DNA of 37,471 nt from Bartonella rattimassiliensis 15908. GTDB lineage: Bacteria; Pseudomonadota; Alphaproteobacteria; Rhizobiales; Rhizobiaceae. A model generated the notes under the pieces. It did not search any database. It saw only the letters and a program-made list of their open reading frames with translations, and was not told where the DNA came from. How positions within the stretch are numbered: position 1 is the stretch's first letter; the number at the start of each line of letters is the position of its first letter. Shown here piece by piece: positions 29,165 to 36,494 of the stretch. The stretch covers positions 1-37,471 of the forward strand of contig NZ_JH725070.1 in assembly GCF_000278215.1 (NCBI RefSeq), written 5' to 3'. The position numbers were made by a program, and so were the translations under genes.

Positions 29165-29743
29165 ATGAAAAAGAATTTTTCTCATTTTAATCTAAGAAGC
29201 TTCAATATAAAAGTTATCGGTTTCAGTATTTTTGTCGCTGCTAGTATTTTTATTATTATGTTAGCTTATTTTAAGCAGCCTCAGCCGTTACTTCAAAAAG
29301 AAAAATTTTTTTCTCAAAACTCTGTTGAAGGAAATGCATTAATTGTTGATGGTGATTCCATTATGATTTCTTCAATTAAAATTCGACTTTATGGAATTGA
29401 TGCTCCTGAACTCCACCAACTTTGTGGAGAAAAGGAAGCACACTACCCTTGTGGTCTTGAGGCAAAAAAATATTTAGAACAACTAGTAAAAAATCAAACT
29501 GTTACATGTTACTGGCATAAAACAGATAGATATGGCCGTATTCTTGCAACATGTAAAACAAAACAAGTTAGCAATATCAATGCAGCGCTTGTACATAATG
29601 GTTGGGCTGTAAGTTATTATGAATATCCCAAAGAAGAGCGAGAAGCTAGAAAGAAAAAAAAGGGAATATGGGCATCAAGTTTTCAACATCCGAAAGAATG
29701 GCGCAAAGCAAATCCTCGCACGTATTTAAAGAATATTTTTTAA
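29165..29743 (+). CDS. thermonuclease-like (SNase) protein with N-terminal membrane anchor
   Basis: This 192-residue protein has a hydrophobic segment at about 15-35 (uncleaved anchor or signal) followed by a staphylococcal-nuclease OB domain. Key residues are visible: Asp62 in VDGDSI, Arg74 in IRLYGIDAPE with Asp79 and Glu82, and Arg125 in TDRYGRILATC, so the calcium-dependent phosphodiesterase site looks complete. It should sit in the inner membrane or periplasm and cleave DNA or RNA. Two cysteines (Cys87 and Cys96) flank the loop, as in many exported family members. The UDG-type gene follows 12 bases after its stop, so the two may form an operon. Confidence 0.87.
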   Translation: MKKNFSHFNLRSFNIKVIGFSIFVAASIFIIMLAYFKQPQPLLQKEKFFSQNSVEGNALIVDGDSIMISSIKIRLYGIDAPELHQLCGEKEAHYPCGLEAKKYLEQLVKNQTVTCYWHKTDRYGRILATCKTKQVSNINAALVHNGWAVSYYEYPKEEREARKKKKGIWASSFQHPKEWRKANPRTYLKNIF

Positions 29744-29755
29744 TTTCATTGACCA

Positions 29756-30385
29756 ATGAAACAATGTAACCAGATTATCAAACTTGAAAAAGAAATCTAT
29801 TCTTGTCGTGTTTGTATCCAACAGCCACATTATTTTCCTCCTCTTCCCCATGAACCCAAGCCAGTTGTTTATTTATCCGAGACGGCTTTGATTGCAATTG
29901 CAGGCCAAGCACCAGGATTGCGTGTTCATGAAACATCTATCCCTTTTAATGATCGTTCTGGCGAAAAATTGCGTAATTGGCTCAATGTCACGAAAGAAGA
30001 ATTTTATAATAGATCTCTCTTTGCTATTGTTCCTATGGGATTTTGTTTTCCAGGTTATGATAAAAATAAAGCCGATTTACCACCAAGACGTGAATGTCGA
30101 GAAATATGGCATGAAAAGATATTTCAAGCGATGCCTCAAATAGAGCTTGTTCTTGCTATTGGCAGTTATGCACAAAGGTGGCATATTACAGAATTAAAAC
30201 ATAAAACTGTTTCAGCAACTGTTAATGATTGGAGAAATATCCTTTCCATCCGCCAACCTCGAGGCTATAATGTTATGCCTTTGCCTCATCCATCATGGCG
30301 AAATACTTCTTGGTTACAGAAAAATCCATGGTTTAACGATGAGCTTATTGTATATTTACGTCGTTTAGTGCGTAAATTCTTATAA
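29756..30385 (+). CDS. uracil-DNA glycosylase superfamily protein
   Basis: This 209-residue protein has the UDG fold motifs: AIAGQAPGLRVHETSIPFND at about 47-66 (water-activating loop region) and the C-terminal HPSWRN at 178-183 (leucine-loop region). Four cysteines at 17, 20, 97 and 114 (SCRVC, GFCFPG, RREC) are placed so that they could bind an iron-sulfur cluster, as in family 4 UDGs, but that is inference. It is more distant from classical Ung or family 4 proteins, so its substrate may not be uracil. It lies 12 bases after the nuclease gene and 22 bases before the broken Lrp gene. Confidence 0.8.
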   Translation: MKQCNQIIKLEKEIYSCRVCIQQPHYFPPLPHEPKPVVYLSETALIAIAGQAPGLRVHETSIPFNDRSGEKLRNWLNVTKEEFYNRSLFAIVPMGFCFPGYDKNKADLPPRRECREIWHEKIFQAMPQIELVLAIGSYAQRWHITELKHKTVSATVNDWRNILSIRQPRGYNVMPLPHPSWRNTSWLQKNPWFNDELIVYLRRLVRKFL

Positions 30386-30407
30386 ATTAAAATATTGAGC
30401 AAAAAAT

Positions 30408-30899
30408 ATGGACCGTCTTGACCGAAAAATTTTACATCTTTTGCAAGAAAATGCGACACTTTCTGTCGCTGATATTGCCAAAAAAATTGGACTCTCGACC
30501 ACTCCTTGCTGGCGTAGAATTCAGAAACTTGAAGAAGATGGCGTTATTCAACGTCGCGTTGCTGTTCTTTCTCCAGAAAAAGTAAATGCGCGCGTCACTG
30601 TTTTTGTTTCTATTCGCACCAATACACATAGTCATGAATAGTTTAAACGTTTTTCAAAAATTGTGCAAGAATTCCGTGAAGTTATTGAATTTTATCGAAT
30701 GAGTGGAGATATTGACTATTTATTGCGTGTTGTTGTTCCCAATATTGAAGCTTACGATATTTTTTATAAAAAATTAATCTCTAAAATTGATATCCGTGAT
30801 GTCTCCTCTTCTTTCGCAATAGAACAAATTAAATATACAACAGAGCTTCCACTTAATTATATTAAATTACATGAAAAGATAAATGAGCAAAATTCTTAA
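30408..30899 (+). pseudogene. Lrp/AsnC family regulator interrupted by one in-frame TAG
   Basis: The first 77 codons encode the winged helix-turn-helix of an Lrp/AsnC regulator (MDRLDRKILHLLQENATLSV, then IAKKIGLSTTPCWRRIQKLE). A TAG at 30639-30641 then interrupts the frame. The same frame continues at once with FKRFSKIVQEFREVIEFYRM, SGDIDYLLRVVVPNIEAYD and a normal C-terminal ligand-binding (RAM) domain to the stop at 30897-30899. Total length with the TAG read through is 163 residues, normal for the family. Relatives usually have Trp at this place (EWxKRF), so TGG to TAG is the likely mutation. The truncated form would keep DNA binding but lose the dimer and ligand domain. Confidence 0.85.
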
Positions 30900-30946
30900 A
30901 AGTTTTTTTATATCTGTCTCATCATTTTTTAGGTATATAAATTCTT

Positions 30947-31936
30947 TTATTCTAAAACGGCCATTTGTGCATGTGTTAAAACAGCAGCTTTAACGATACC
31001 AGCTGCCATAGCAGCTCCTGTCCCCTCCCCAAGATGCATTCCAAAATCTAAAAGTGGTTCTTTACCAATCTTTTGTAAAAGTTTACGATGGACTTTCTCA
31101 GAAGAAACATCTCCAACAAGGGTATGATCAAGAGCTTTTGGATTTATTTTATAAAGGATTGCTGCAGCTGCTGTTGCCACAAAACCATCTAAAATAACGG
31201 GTATTTTTTCCATTCTTGCCGCTAAAATAGCACCAACCATAGCAGCAATTTCACGTCCTCCTAAGCGACGCATTATCTCAAAAGGATCATTAAAATAATC
31301 TTTATGTAAAGAAATTGCTGTCTTAACCGCTTCTATTTTACGTTGATAAAAATCACCCTCCGATCCTATATCATTTCCTGTCCATTCTTCGACCTCTCCA
31401 CCAAACAATGCTAAACATAAGGCAGAAGCTATTGTTGTGTTTCCAATCCCCATTTCACCTATACATAAAAGATCTGTTCCACCAGCAATGGATTCCATGC
31501 CAAATGCCATTGTAGCAGCTGCACTCCGCTCATCCATTGCAGCATCCTTCGTGATATTCATTGTTGGATATTCCAAGGCTAAATCAAAAATTTTTAATCC
31601 AAGATCATAAGCTATACAAATTTGATTGATCGCAGCTCCACCAGATGCAAAATTCTGTACCATCTTTTGTGTCATAGACTGTGGAAATGGTGTAACATTC
31701 TCTTCTACAATACCATGGTTTCCAGAAAAAATAGCAACCAAAGGTCGCGTTACGAGAGGTTTTTCTGTACCTTTCCATCCTGCATACCAAACAGCAATAT
31801 CTCCCAATTTTCCTAATGCTCCTTGCACTTTTGTTAAATCTTCCTGCCGTTTTTTTGCCAAAATTATAGAAAATTCATCAGCAACAGGTAAATTCGTAAG
31901 CAAAGCACGAAAATCATCAAATGGACTAGTGGTCAT
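30947..31936 (-). CDS. cobT: nicotinate-nucleotide-dimethylbenzimidazole phosphoribosyltransferase
   Basis: This enzyme makes alpha-ribazole phosphate, the precursor of the lower ligand of cobalamin. The 329-residue protein has the motifs FSGNHGIVEENVTPFPQSMT, NFASGGAAINQI, GEMGIGNTTIASAL, and near the C-terminus MHLGEGTGAAMA, in which Glu304 is the catalytic base. The length is normal. No other cobalamin genes are nearby, so a role in salvage is only an inference. It converges on the broken Lrp gene with 47 bases between them. No cobalamin riboswitch can be recognised in the AT-rich region upstream. Confidence 0.92.
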   Translation of the reverse strand: MTTSPFDDFRALLTNLPVADEFSIILAKKRQEDLTKVQGALGKLGDIAVWYAGWKGTEKPLVTRPLVAIFSGNHGIVEENVTPFPQSMTQKMVQNFASGGAAINQICIAYDLGLKIFDLALEYPTMNITKDAAMDERSAAATMAFGMESIAGGTDLLCIGEMGIGNTTIASALCLALFGGEVEEWTGNDIGSEGDFYQRKIEAVKTAISLHKDYFNDPFEIMRRLGGREIAAMVGAILAARMEKIPVILDGFVATAAAAILYKINPKALDHTLVGDVSSEKVHRKLLQKIGKEPLLDFGMHLGEGTGAAMAAGIVKAAVLTHAQMAVLE

Positions 31937-32325
31937 GAGGATACCTTTTAAAATCTACAATGTTTAATGAAAATCATGTCATATATACAGGATATGAATA
32001 ATTTATTGCTTTTTTAAACAGTGTTTTAAAAACATTAAATATTATGGAAGCAATGATTTTTATATTCTATTTTTTAATTAGATAACGAATACGTGAAATT
32101 AGAAATATTATTAATGTCTTAATTACTATCTTTACATCACATCTTTAATCTATTTTTCTATTAAATAGGAGCAATTAGCCTATTGTTTAATATAGAATTC
32201 TAATCTTCATGCTATAACAAAAGTTATAAATTTTCAAAGGCTTATAAAACTTAAATGATCAAAATCATCGCAAAAAAATCAAAGTACAAAGGAGATCAAC
32301 TTTAACATATGTTATTGTCAAGCTG
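31937..32325. other. AT-rich intergenic region upstream of cobT
   Basis: These 389 bases have no plausible gene. They should hold the cobT promoter and the end of the dusA transcript. A 12-base perfect palindrome, TAACATATGTTA (32303-32314), lies just beyond the dusA stop. It is short and AT-rich and may be chance. No riboswitch-like conserved boxes are visible. Confidence 0.45.
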
Positions 32326-33309
32326 TTATTCAATGAGAGCATAAAAAGCTTCTTTCAAAATATATATATTTGCATTTGGTTTTGTCGCGTCATTTGATAA
32401 TATTTGTCGCCATCGACGTGCTCCCTTCCGTCCATGAAATAAACCAATCATGTGACGCGTCACATGAGAAAGTCTTCCCCCTGATGCAATATGTCGAGCC
32501 GCATAATCACACATAACCTCAATAAGATCACTCTCACTCAGATTATTTTGCGACTCACCATAAAGTTCAAAATCGATATGTTTTAACAAAGTTGGATCAT
32601 AATAAACTTGGCGACCAACCATAACGGCATCACAGAAAGTTAAGTGTTCTTTAATTTCATCAATTGATTTAATTCCTCCATTTATCCCAATGAATTTATG
32701 AGGATATTTACGTTTTAATTTATAAACTCTTTCATAATTAAGAGGTGGAATATTACGATTTTCTTTCGGACTTAATCCTTGTAACCATGCCTTGCGTGCA
32801 TGGATCCAGAGTGCATCACACCCCGCATTCCAAACCTGATTAGCCAAAAGATCTAACGCTAATTTTTCATCTTGTTCATCCACTCCAATCCGACATTTGA
32901 CAGTTATAGGTATTGTAACTACTCGTTTCATTTCCTCCACAGCATTTGCCACAATGTCTGGATGTAACATCAAGCAAGCTCCAAATACTCCTGCTTGAAC
33001 ACGATTTGATGGGCAACCAACATTGAAATTTATTTCATTATAGCCAAAATCTTCAGCGATCCTTGCAGCCTCTGCCAACTTTTTCGAATCTACTCCCCCT
33101 AATTGTAACGCCACTGGACATTCTTCATGATCAAAAGCCAACAATTGTTCGCGAACACCATGAATAACAGCATCTGCAACTATCATTTCCGTATAAAGGA
33201 GTGCTTTTTTCGTTAAAAGACGATAAAAAAATCTGCAATGTCGATCTGTCCAATCCAACATTGGTGCTACTGCAAATTTTACAGGCGATGGAAGATTATA
33301 AAATATCAT
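32326..33309 (-). CDS. dusA: tRNA-dihydrouridine(20/20a) synthase
   Basis: This flavoenzyme reduces U20/U20a in the tRNA D-loop. The 327-residue protein has the FMN-binding N-terminus VAPMLDWTDRHCRFFYRLL, the active site NFNVGCPSNRVQAGVFGACL with catalytic Cys99, ITVKCRIGVDE, the lysine-histidine region WIHARKAWLQGLSPKENR typical of DusA, and GINGGIKS with VMVGRQVYYDP. The start is at the usual place (FAVAPMLDWTDRH). The coding region is intact. The 5' end of this gene faces the accessory region to the right: dusA is a known integration hotspot, and elements insert near its start while regenerating the coding sequence. Confidence 0.95.
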   Translation of the reverse strand: MIFYNLPSPVKFAVAPMLDWTDRHCRFFYRLLTKKALLYTEMIVADAVIHGVREQLLAFDHEECPVALQLGGVDSKKLAEAARIAEDFGYNEINFNVGCPSNRVQAGVFGACLMLHPDIVANAVEEMKRVVTIPITVKCRIGVDEQDEKLALDLLANQVWNAGCDALWIHARKAWLQGLSPKENRNIPPLNYERVYKLKRKYPHKFIGINGGIKSIDEIKEHLTFCDAVMVGRQVYYDPTLLKHIDFELYGESQNNLSESDLIEVMCDYAARHIASGGRLSHVTRHMIGLFHGRKGARRWRQILSNDATKPNANIYILKEAFYALIE

Positions 33310-33612
33310 AAGGGTACGACTTTCATATCCCCGTAACTCTCTTTATAAATGAAAAACAATTTCTGCTTTATAGAAATTTTTATTCTCTTGCTACTATTAT
33401 GCGTATAAAAATAGCTTCTTTATTTAACTGCTTTCTTCAATTGATATAAAGATTTATTACAATCAATTATGATAAAATACAGTATCATACTTCTTATAAA
33501 GCAATACTCAGATATATGCACATAAAAAAGATGTTCACTATACTATAAAAAACACATTGATAAATTCCTTTTATACCCATTAAGCCTCTATTTCATTAGA
33601 TGATTTAGCACA
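33310..33612. other. non-coding junction between dusA and the accessory region
   Basis: These 303 AT-rich bases carry no gene. This is where the dusA promoter must lie and where an integration junction would be expected for a dusA-associated element. I could not find a second copy of the dusA start sequence within the window to mark an attachment site. Confidence 0.45.
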
Positions 33613-34443
33613 GTGTTTAAGATAATAAATGATAAATTAAAACATTATACAATTCTCATTGATAGCACCGAAAAAGACTTAAGCGAAAATGCCAATATCA
33701 TGATTGAAGGGCAAGCCGTTCCGGTTTATCGAATTAATCTCTTTGATATGGACAATAGTCCTATTGATTGGGGTCTCTTTGATAAGACAGGCAACATTGT
33801 TCTTTACGAGCAAACCAAGAAAAAACTTTTAGATCATCAGAAAGAAGCACTGAAAGCAATTTGTGCAGGGTTACAAACAGAAGACCGTGGCAAGCTGATT
33901 ATGGCATGTAGAACGGGGAAAACTTTCACAAGTCTTAAGATAGCAGAAACCATAGCAGGTCAAGGCAAGCATGTATTGTTTTTGGTCCCTTCTCTTGCCT
34001 TGATGTCACAAAGCATTCGTGAATGGACAGCCGATGCACAAGTGCCCTTGCGTTGCTTTGCTGTATGTTCCGATAAGCAAATCGGCAAGCGTCGTAAAAA
34101 CCAAGAGGATGATGGAGAAATATCGGCATCCGATTTAGCACTTCCTGCTACAACTGATGCCTTTAGGCTTGTTGAGAAAGTGGGAAGCTCTTCTTCCCAT
34201 GCGATGAGTGTTATTTTTGCTACCTATCAATCAATACAAGTCATTGTTGATGCGCAAAAGGATCATGGTTTAGCAGCCTTTGATTTGATTATTTGTGATG
34301 AGGCGCATAGAACAACGAGGGCTTCATTAGGAACAGAGGACAGTGAATCTGATTTTATCAAGGTTCACGATAACAGTCTTATTCGAGGTAAGAAACGTCT
34401 ATACATGACAGCAACGCCTCGTATCTTTAGTGTAACATATTGA
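33613..34443 (+). pseudogene. truncated DEAD/DEAH restriction-type helicase remnant
   Basis: This 276-codon fragment matches the helicase part of very large restriction enzymes (type ISP-like or helicase-restriction fusion proteins). It has YTILIDSTEKDLSENAN, then LYEQTKKKLLDHQKEALKAI (Q-motif region) and LIMACRTGKTFTSLKIAE as motif I (the relatives I recall have ACGTGKT, so an Arg replaces a Gly at residue 100). LVPSLALMSQ, LIICDEAHRTT as motif II (DEAH at 229-232) and YMTATPRIF as motif III follow. It stops four codons after RIF. The nuclease domain expected upstream, and helicase domain 2, methylase and target-recognition parts expected downstream, are absent. The frame starts just after a TGA with only a GTG. 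It is a relic, probably of an earlier island. Confidence 0.78.
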
Positions 34444-34606
34444 TTTATAATGATAATTTACTGTTTTGTATGTTGAGTGAGAAGCTCGAATAACGTAAGA
34501 TTCTCTCATTTCAAAGCTGTTTATCTTGAATCAATCAAAACCACTCATTTGCACGTTACAAGCGGGATGAATGTGTGGATCAAATTTATATAAGAAAGGA
34601 CTAAAA

Positions 34607-35773
34607 ATGGCTCTTATGAACCGTCTTAATGCAAGATCTGTCGCAACATTGGGAGTTGGCAAATATAATGATGGTGCCGGCTTGCTTCTTCACAAACGTA
34701 AAGATGGAGGTGCTCAATGGCTTTATCGTTATACCATTCACGGGCGTCATCGCGAAATGGACTTGGGGGCATTAAGACGTGTCTCTTTAAAAAAAGCCTG
34801 TGAATTGGCAAACCAATGGCGTTCTGTTTTGCATGAGGGTCGTGATCCCATTAAAGAGCGCAATAAACAAAAGCGTGAAGCAATAAGCAATCTTCATTAT
34901 TTAAAAGATATTGCTTTAGAGACTTTTGAAAGTCGTAAAGCTGAATTAAAAGGGGATGGTAAAGACGGAATCTGGTTTGCACCTTTAAAACTGCATATTC
35001 TTCCCAAATTAGGCTGTTTACCCGTTTCAGAGATTACACAAACTGAGATACGCAACACTATTGCCCCTATCTGGCATACAAAAGCTGCAACAGCAGAGAA
35101 AGCATTGATACGTCTTAATCTTTGTCTTAAACATGCGGCTGCATTAGGTTTGGATGTTGATTTACAGGCAACCGAAAAAGCACGCGCGCTCTTAGGCAAA
35201 CAACGCCATAAAACGCAAAATTTTCCAGCTATGGATTGGAGAAAGGTTCCGACTTTTTATAAAACACTTTGCGAAACAACAAAAACCACACAAATGGCTT
35301 TGCGTTTGCTTATTCTGACAGGGGTTCGTACAAATCCTATACGCCATATTCATAAAGATCAAATTGATGGGGATATATGGACTATTCCTGCTGAAAATAT
35401 GAAAGGAAAGCGCGATGCTACAACAGAATTTCGCGTGCCTTTATCTTCTGAAGCATTAGACATTTTAAAACAAGCACGCCTGCTCTCTCGCAATGAATTC
35501 TTTTTTTCTGCTAAAGGTCGCGGTCCTCTTGGTGTAAATTGTATGGCTCAATATATGCAACAAACTGGTCTTAAAGCCTGCCCCCATGGATTTCGCTCTA
35601 GTTTACGCAATTGGCTTGCTGAAACAACCGATGCCCCCTATGAGGTCGCTGAAACCATTTTAGCTCATACGGTCGGCGGCAAAGTAGAGCGTGCCTATCG
35701 TCGGACTGACTATCTAGAACAGCGCCGTGTCTATATGGATAAATGGGCCGCTTATGTCACTGGTCAATCTTAA
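34607..35773 (+). CDS. P4-type tyrosine recombinase / integrase
   Basis: This is a site-specific recombinase of 388 residues. The N-terminal DUF4102-like arm-binding domain (YNDGAGLLLHKRKDGGAQWL, RYTIHGRHREMDLGAL) is followed by a core-binding domain and the catalytic domain. Catalytic residues are Arg241 (LTGVRTNP), His327 and Arg330 (PHGFRSSLRNW), His354 (LAHTVGGK) and Tyr364 (ERAYRRTDYLEQRR). The ATG at 34607 has AAAGGA six bases upstream, and MALMNRLNARSVATL is a normal start. An upstream in-frame ATG at 34571 has no ribosome binding site. All catalytic residues are present, so it may be active. Its target is likely at or near dusA. Confidence 0.92.
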   Translation: MALMNRLNARSVATLGVGKYNDGAGLLLHKRKDGGAQWLYRYTIHGRHREMDLGALRRVSLKKACELANQWRSVLHEGRDPIKERNKQKREAISNLHYLKDIALETFESRKAELKGDGKDGIWFAPLKLHILPKLGCLPVSEITQTEIRNTIAPIWHTKAATAEKALIRLNLCLKHAAALGLDVDLQATEKARALLGKQRHKTQNFPAMDWRKVPTFYKTLCETTKTTQMALRLLILTGVRTNPIRHIHKDQIDGDIWTIPAENMKGKRDATTEFRVPLSSEALDILKQARLLSRNEFFFSAKGRGPLGVNCMAQYMQQTGLKACPHGFRSSLRNWLAETTDAPYEVAETILAHTVGGKVERAYRRTDYLEQRRVYMDKWAAYVTGQS

Positions 35774-35776
35774 GAT

Positions 35777-35795
35777 ATGGGGTGCATAACCCCAT
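35777..35795. repeat. perfect 7-bp inverted repeat just after the integrase stop
   Basis: ATGGGGT and ACCCCAT pair perfectly with a five-base GCATA loop, beginning four bases beyond the integrase stop. No T-tract follows. It could stabilise the 3' end of the integrase message or bind a regulator of excision. The stem is GC-rich for this region, which makes chance less likely. Confidence 0.45.
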
Positions 35796-35915
35796 GATCT
35801 GTGGATAACTTTCTCTCTCTTCTCTCTCATTCGCTCTCAATGAGACGCATAATTTATCACATCACAAATTATATGATAATATATTGTTTTCTATAAATAA
35901 AATACCTTCAAAAAT

Positions 35916-35962
35916 GAACCAAAATGTGCTTAATAAATAGGCATGATTTGGTTCTATTTTTT
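35916..35962 (+). terminator. hairpin with T-tract between integrase and regulator genes
   Basis: GAACCAAA (35916-35923) pairs with TTTGGTTC (35947-35954). The inner TGC and GCA also pair across a small internal loop, and TATTTTTT follows. It is well formed for a rho-independent terminator of integrase transcription, but its closeness to the regulator start (21 bases) leaves room for an operator role. Confidence 0.52.
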
Positions 35963-35982
35963 GAGAATGAAAGGATTTTAAA

Positions 35983-36183
35983 ATGACCGAAAATGATATT
36001 CTTTTAACTGACCGTGAAAGTGCAAAATTGCTTCATATGAGTGTCTCAACTTTCCGCCGTCATGTTACCAATGGCTCTCTCCCAAAACCTTTAAAATTTG
36101 GTTTTTTATCCCGTTGGTTACAATCAGATCTCTTAAATGTAATCGAACAAGCAAAACAGCAACGTCAAAGTGACGCGGCATAA
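35983..36183 (+). CDS. AlpA-like helix-turn-helix regulator (excisionase-type)
   Basis: This 66-residue DNA-binding protein matches the AlpA/HTH_17 family (MerR-like fold) common in P4-like islands. There it activates the integrase gene or serves as excisionase. The pattern is LLTDRESAKLLHMSVSTFRR (first helices and recognition helix), then HVTNGSLPKPLKFGFLSRW (wing), ending with a basic, Gln-rich tail. GAAAGGA lies about eight bases before the ATG. It follows the integrase across a 209-base spacer containing two inverted repeats. Confidence 0.83.
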   Translation: MTENDILLTDRESAKLLHMSVSTFRRHVTNGSLPKPLKFGFLSRWLQSDLLNVIEQAKQQRQSDAA

Positions 36184-36213
36184 AAAAACCTTGTCACGTA
36201 AGGACGGACAAGG
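36182..36213 (-). terminator. hairpin with T-tract on the minus strand after the regulator gene
   Basis: CCTTGTC (36189-36195) and GACAAGG (36207-36213) form a perfect 7-bp stem with an 11-base loop. On the minus strand the stem is followed by TTTTTTTA, on the plus strand only by CTTTCTC. It would best stop leftward transcription entering the regulator gene, and may act weakly rightward as well. Confidence 0.5.
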
Positions 36214-36299
36214 CTTTCTCAAACGTATCATCCTAGAAATAGCAAAATCCTTCCTATGATGCAATGTTATAGGATTAAAATGATGTGTTCTTTTAAGGA

Positions 36300-36494
36300 A
36301 TGCTCAAGACATTACACGTGCCTTTGCGTGGGGTTTCGTATGGGCGTTATGAAAGCCAACCAATCAAAAAGACTTTAGCTGATTTTACCTTTGATACGCG
36401 GGCCTATAGCAAAGCCTTTGAAGTCCTTATGAGGCAAACTCCAAAAGGTATCTATTTTAATAACGTATTACTTTCTAGAAAGAGGAAAATATGA
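36300..36494 (+). CDS. small hypothetical protein coupled to the primase-like gene
   Basis: This 64-codon frame contains HVPLRGVSYGRYESQPIKK and TRAYSKAFEVLMRQTPKGIY, and ends in a TGA that overlaps the ATG of the next gene (ATGA). The coupling suggests a real gene. The start is dubious: the ATG at 36300 directly abuts the AAGGA and a stop lies just upstream. A second frame starting with ATGATG at 36280 (after AGGATTAAA) gives MMCSFKE and runs into this region one base out of phase. A single-base frameshift joining the two would give a better N-terminus, so the gene may be intact, N-terminally truncated or frameshifted. Family not recognised. Confidence 0.5.
   Translation: MLKTLHVPLRGVSYGRYESQPIKKTLADFTFDTRAYSKAFEVLMRQTPKGIYFNNVLLSRKRKI

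Noticed and set aside
32303..32314. 12-base palindrome TAACATATGTTA beyond the dusA stop
   Set aside because: It is short and AT-rich, so expected by chance in such sequence. No T-tract supports a terminator.
31937..32325. Possible cobalamin riboswitch upstream of cobT
   Set aside because: The region is almost pure AT and none of the conserved B12-box sequences is present.
33237..34606. Attachment-site direct repeat near the dusA start
   Set aside because: No second copy of the dusA start sequence was seen between dusA and the integrase. The partner repeat, if any, is outside the window.
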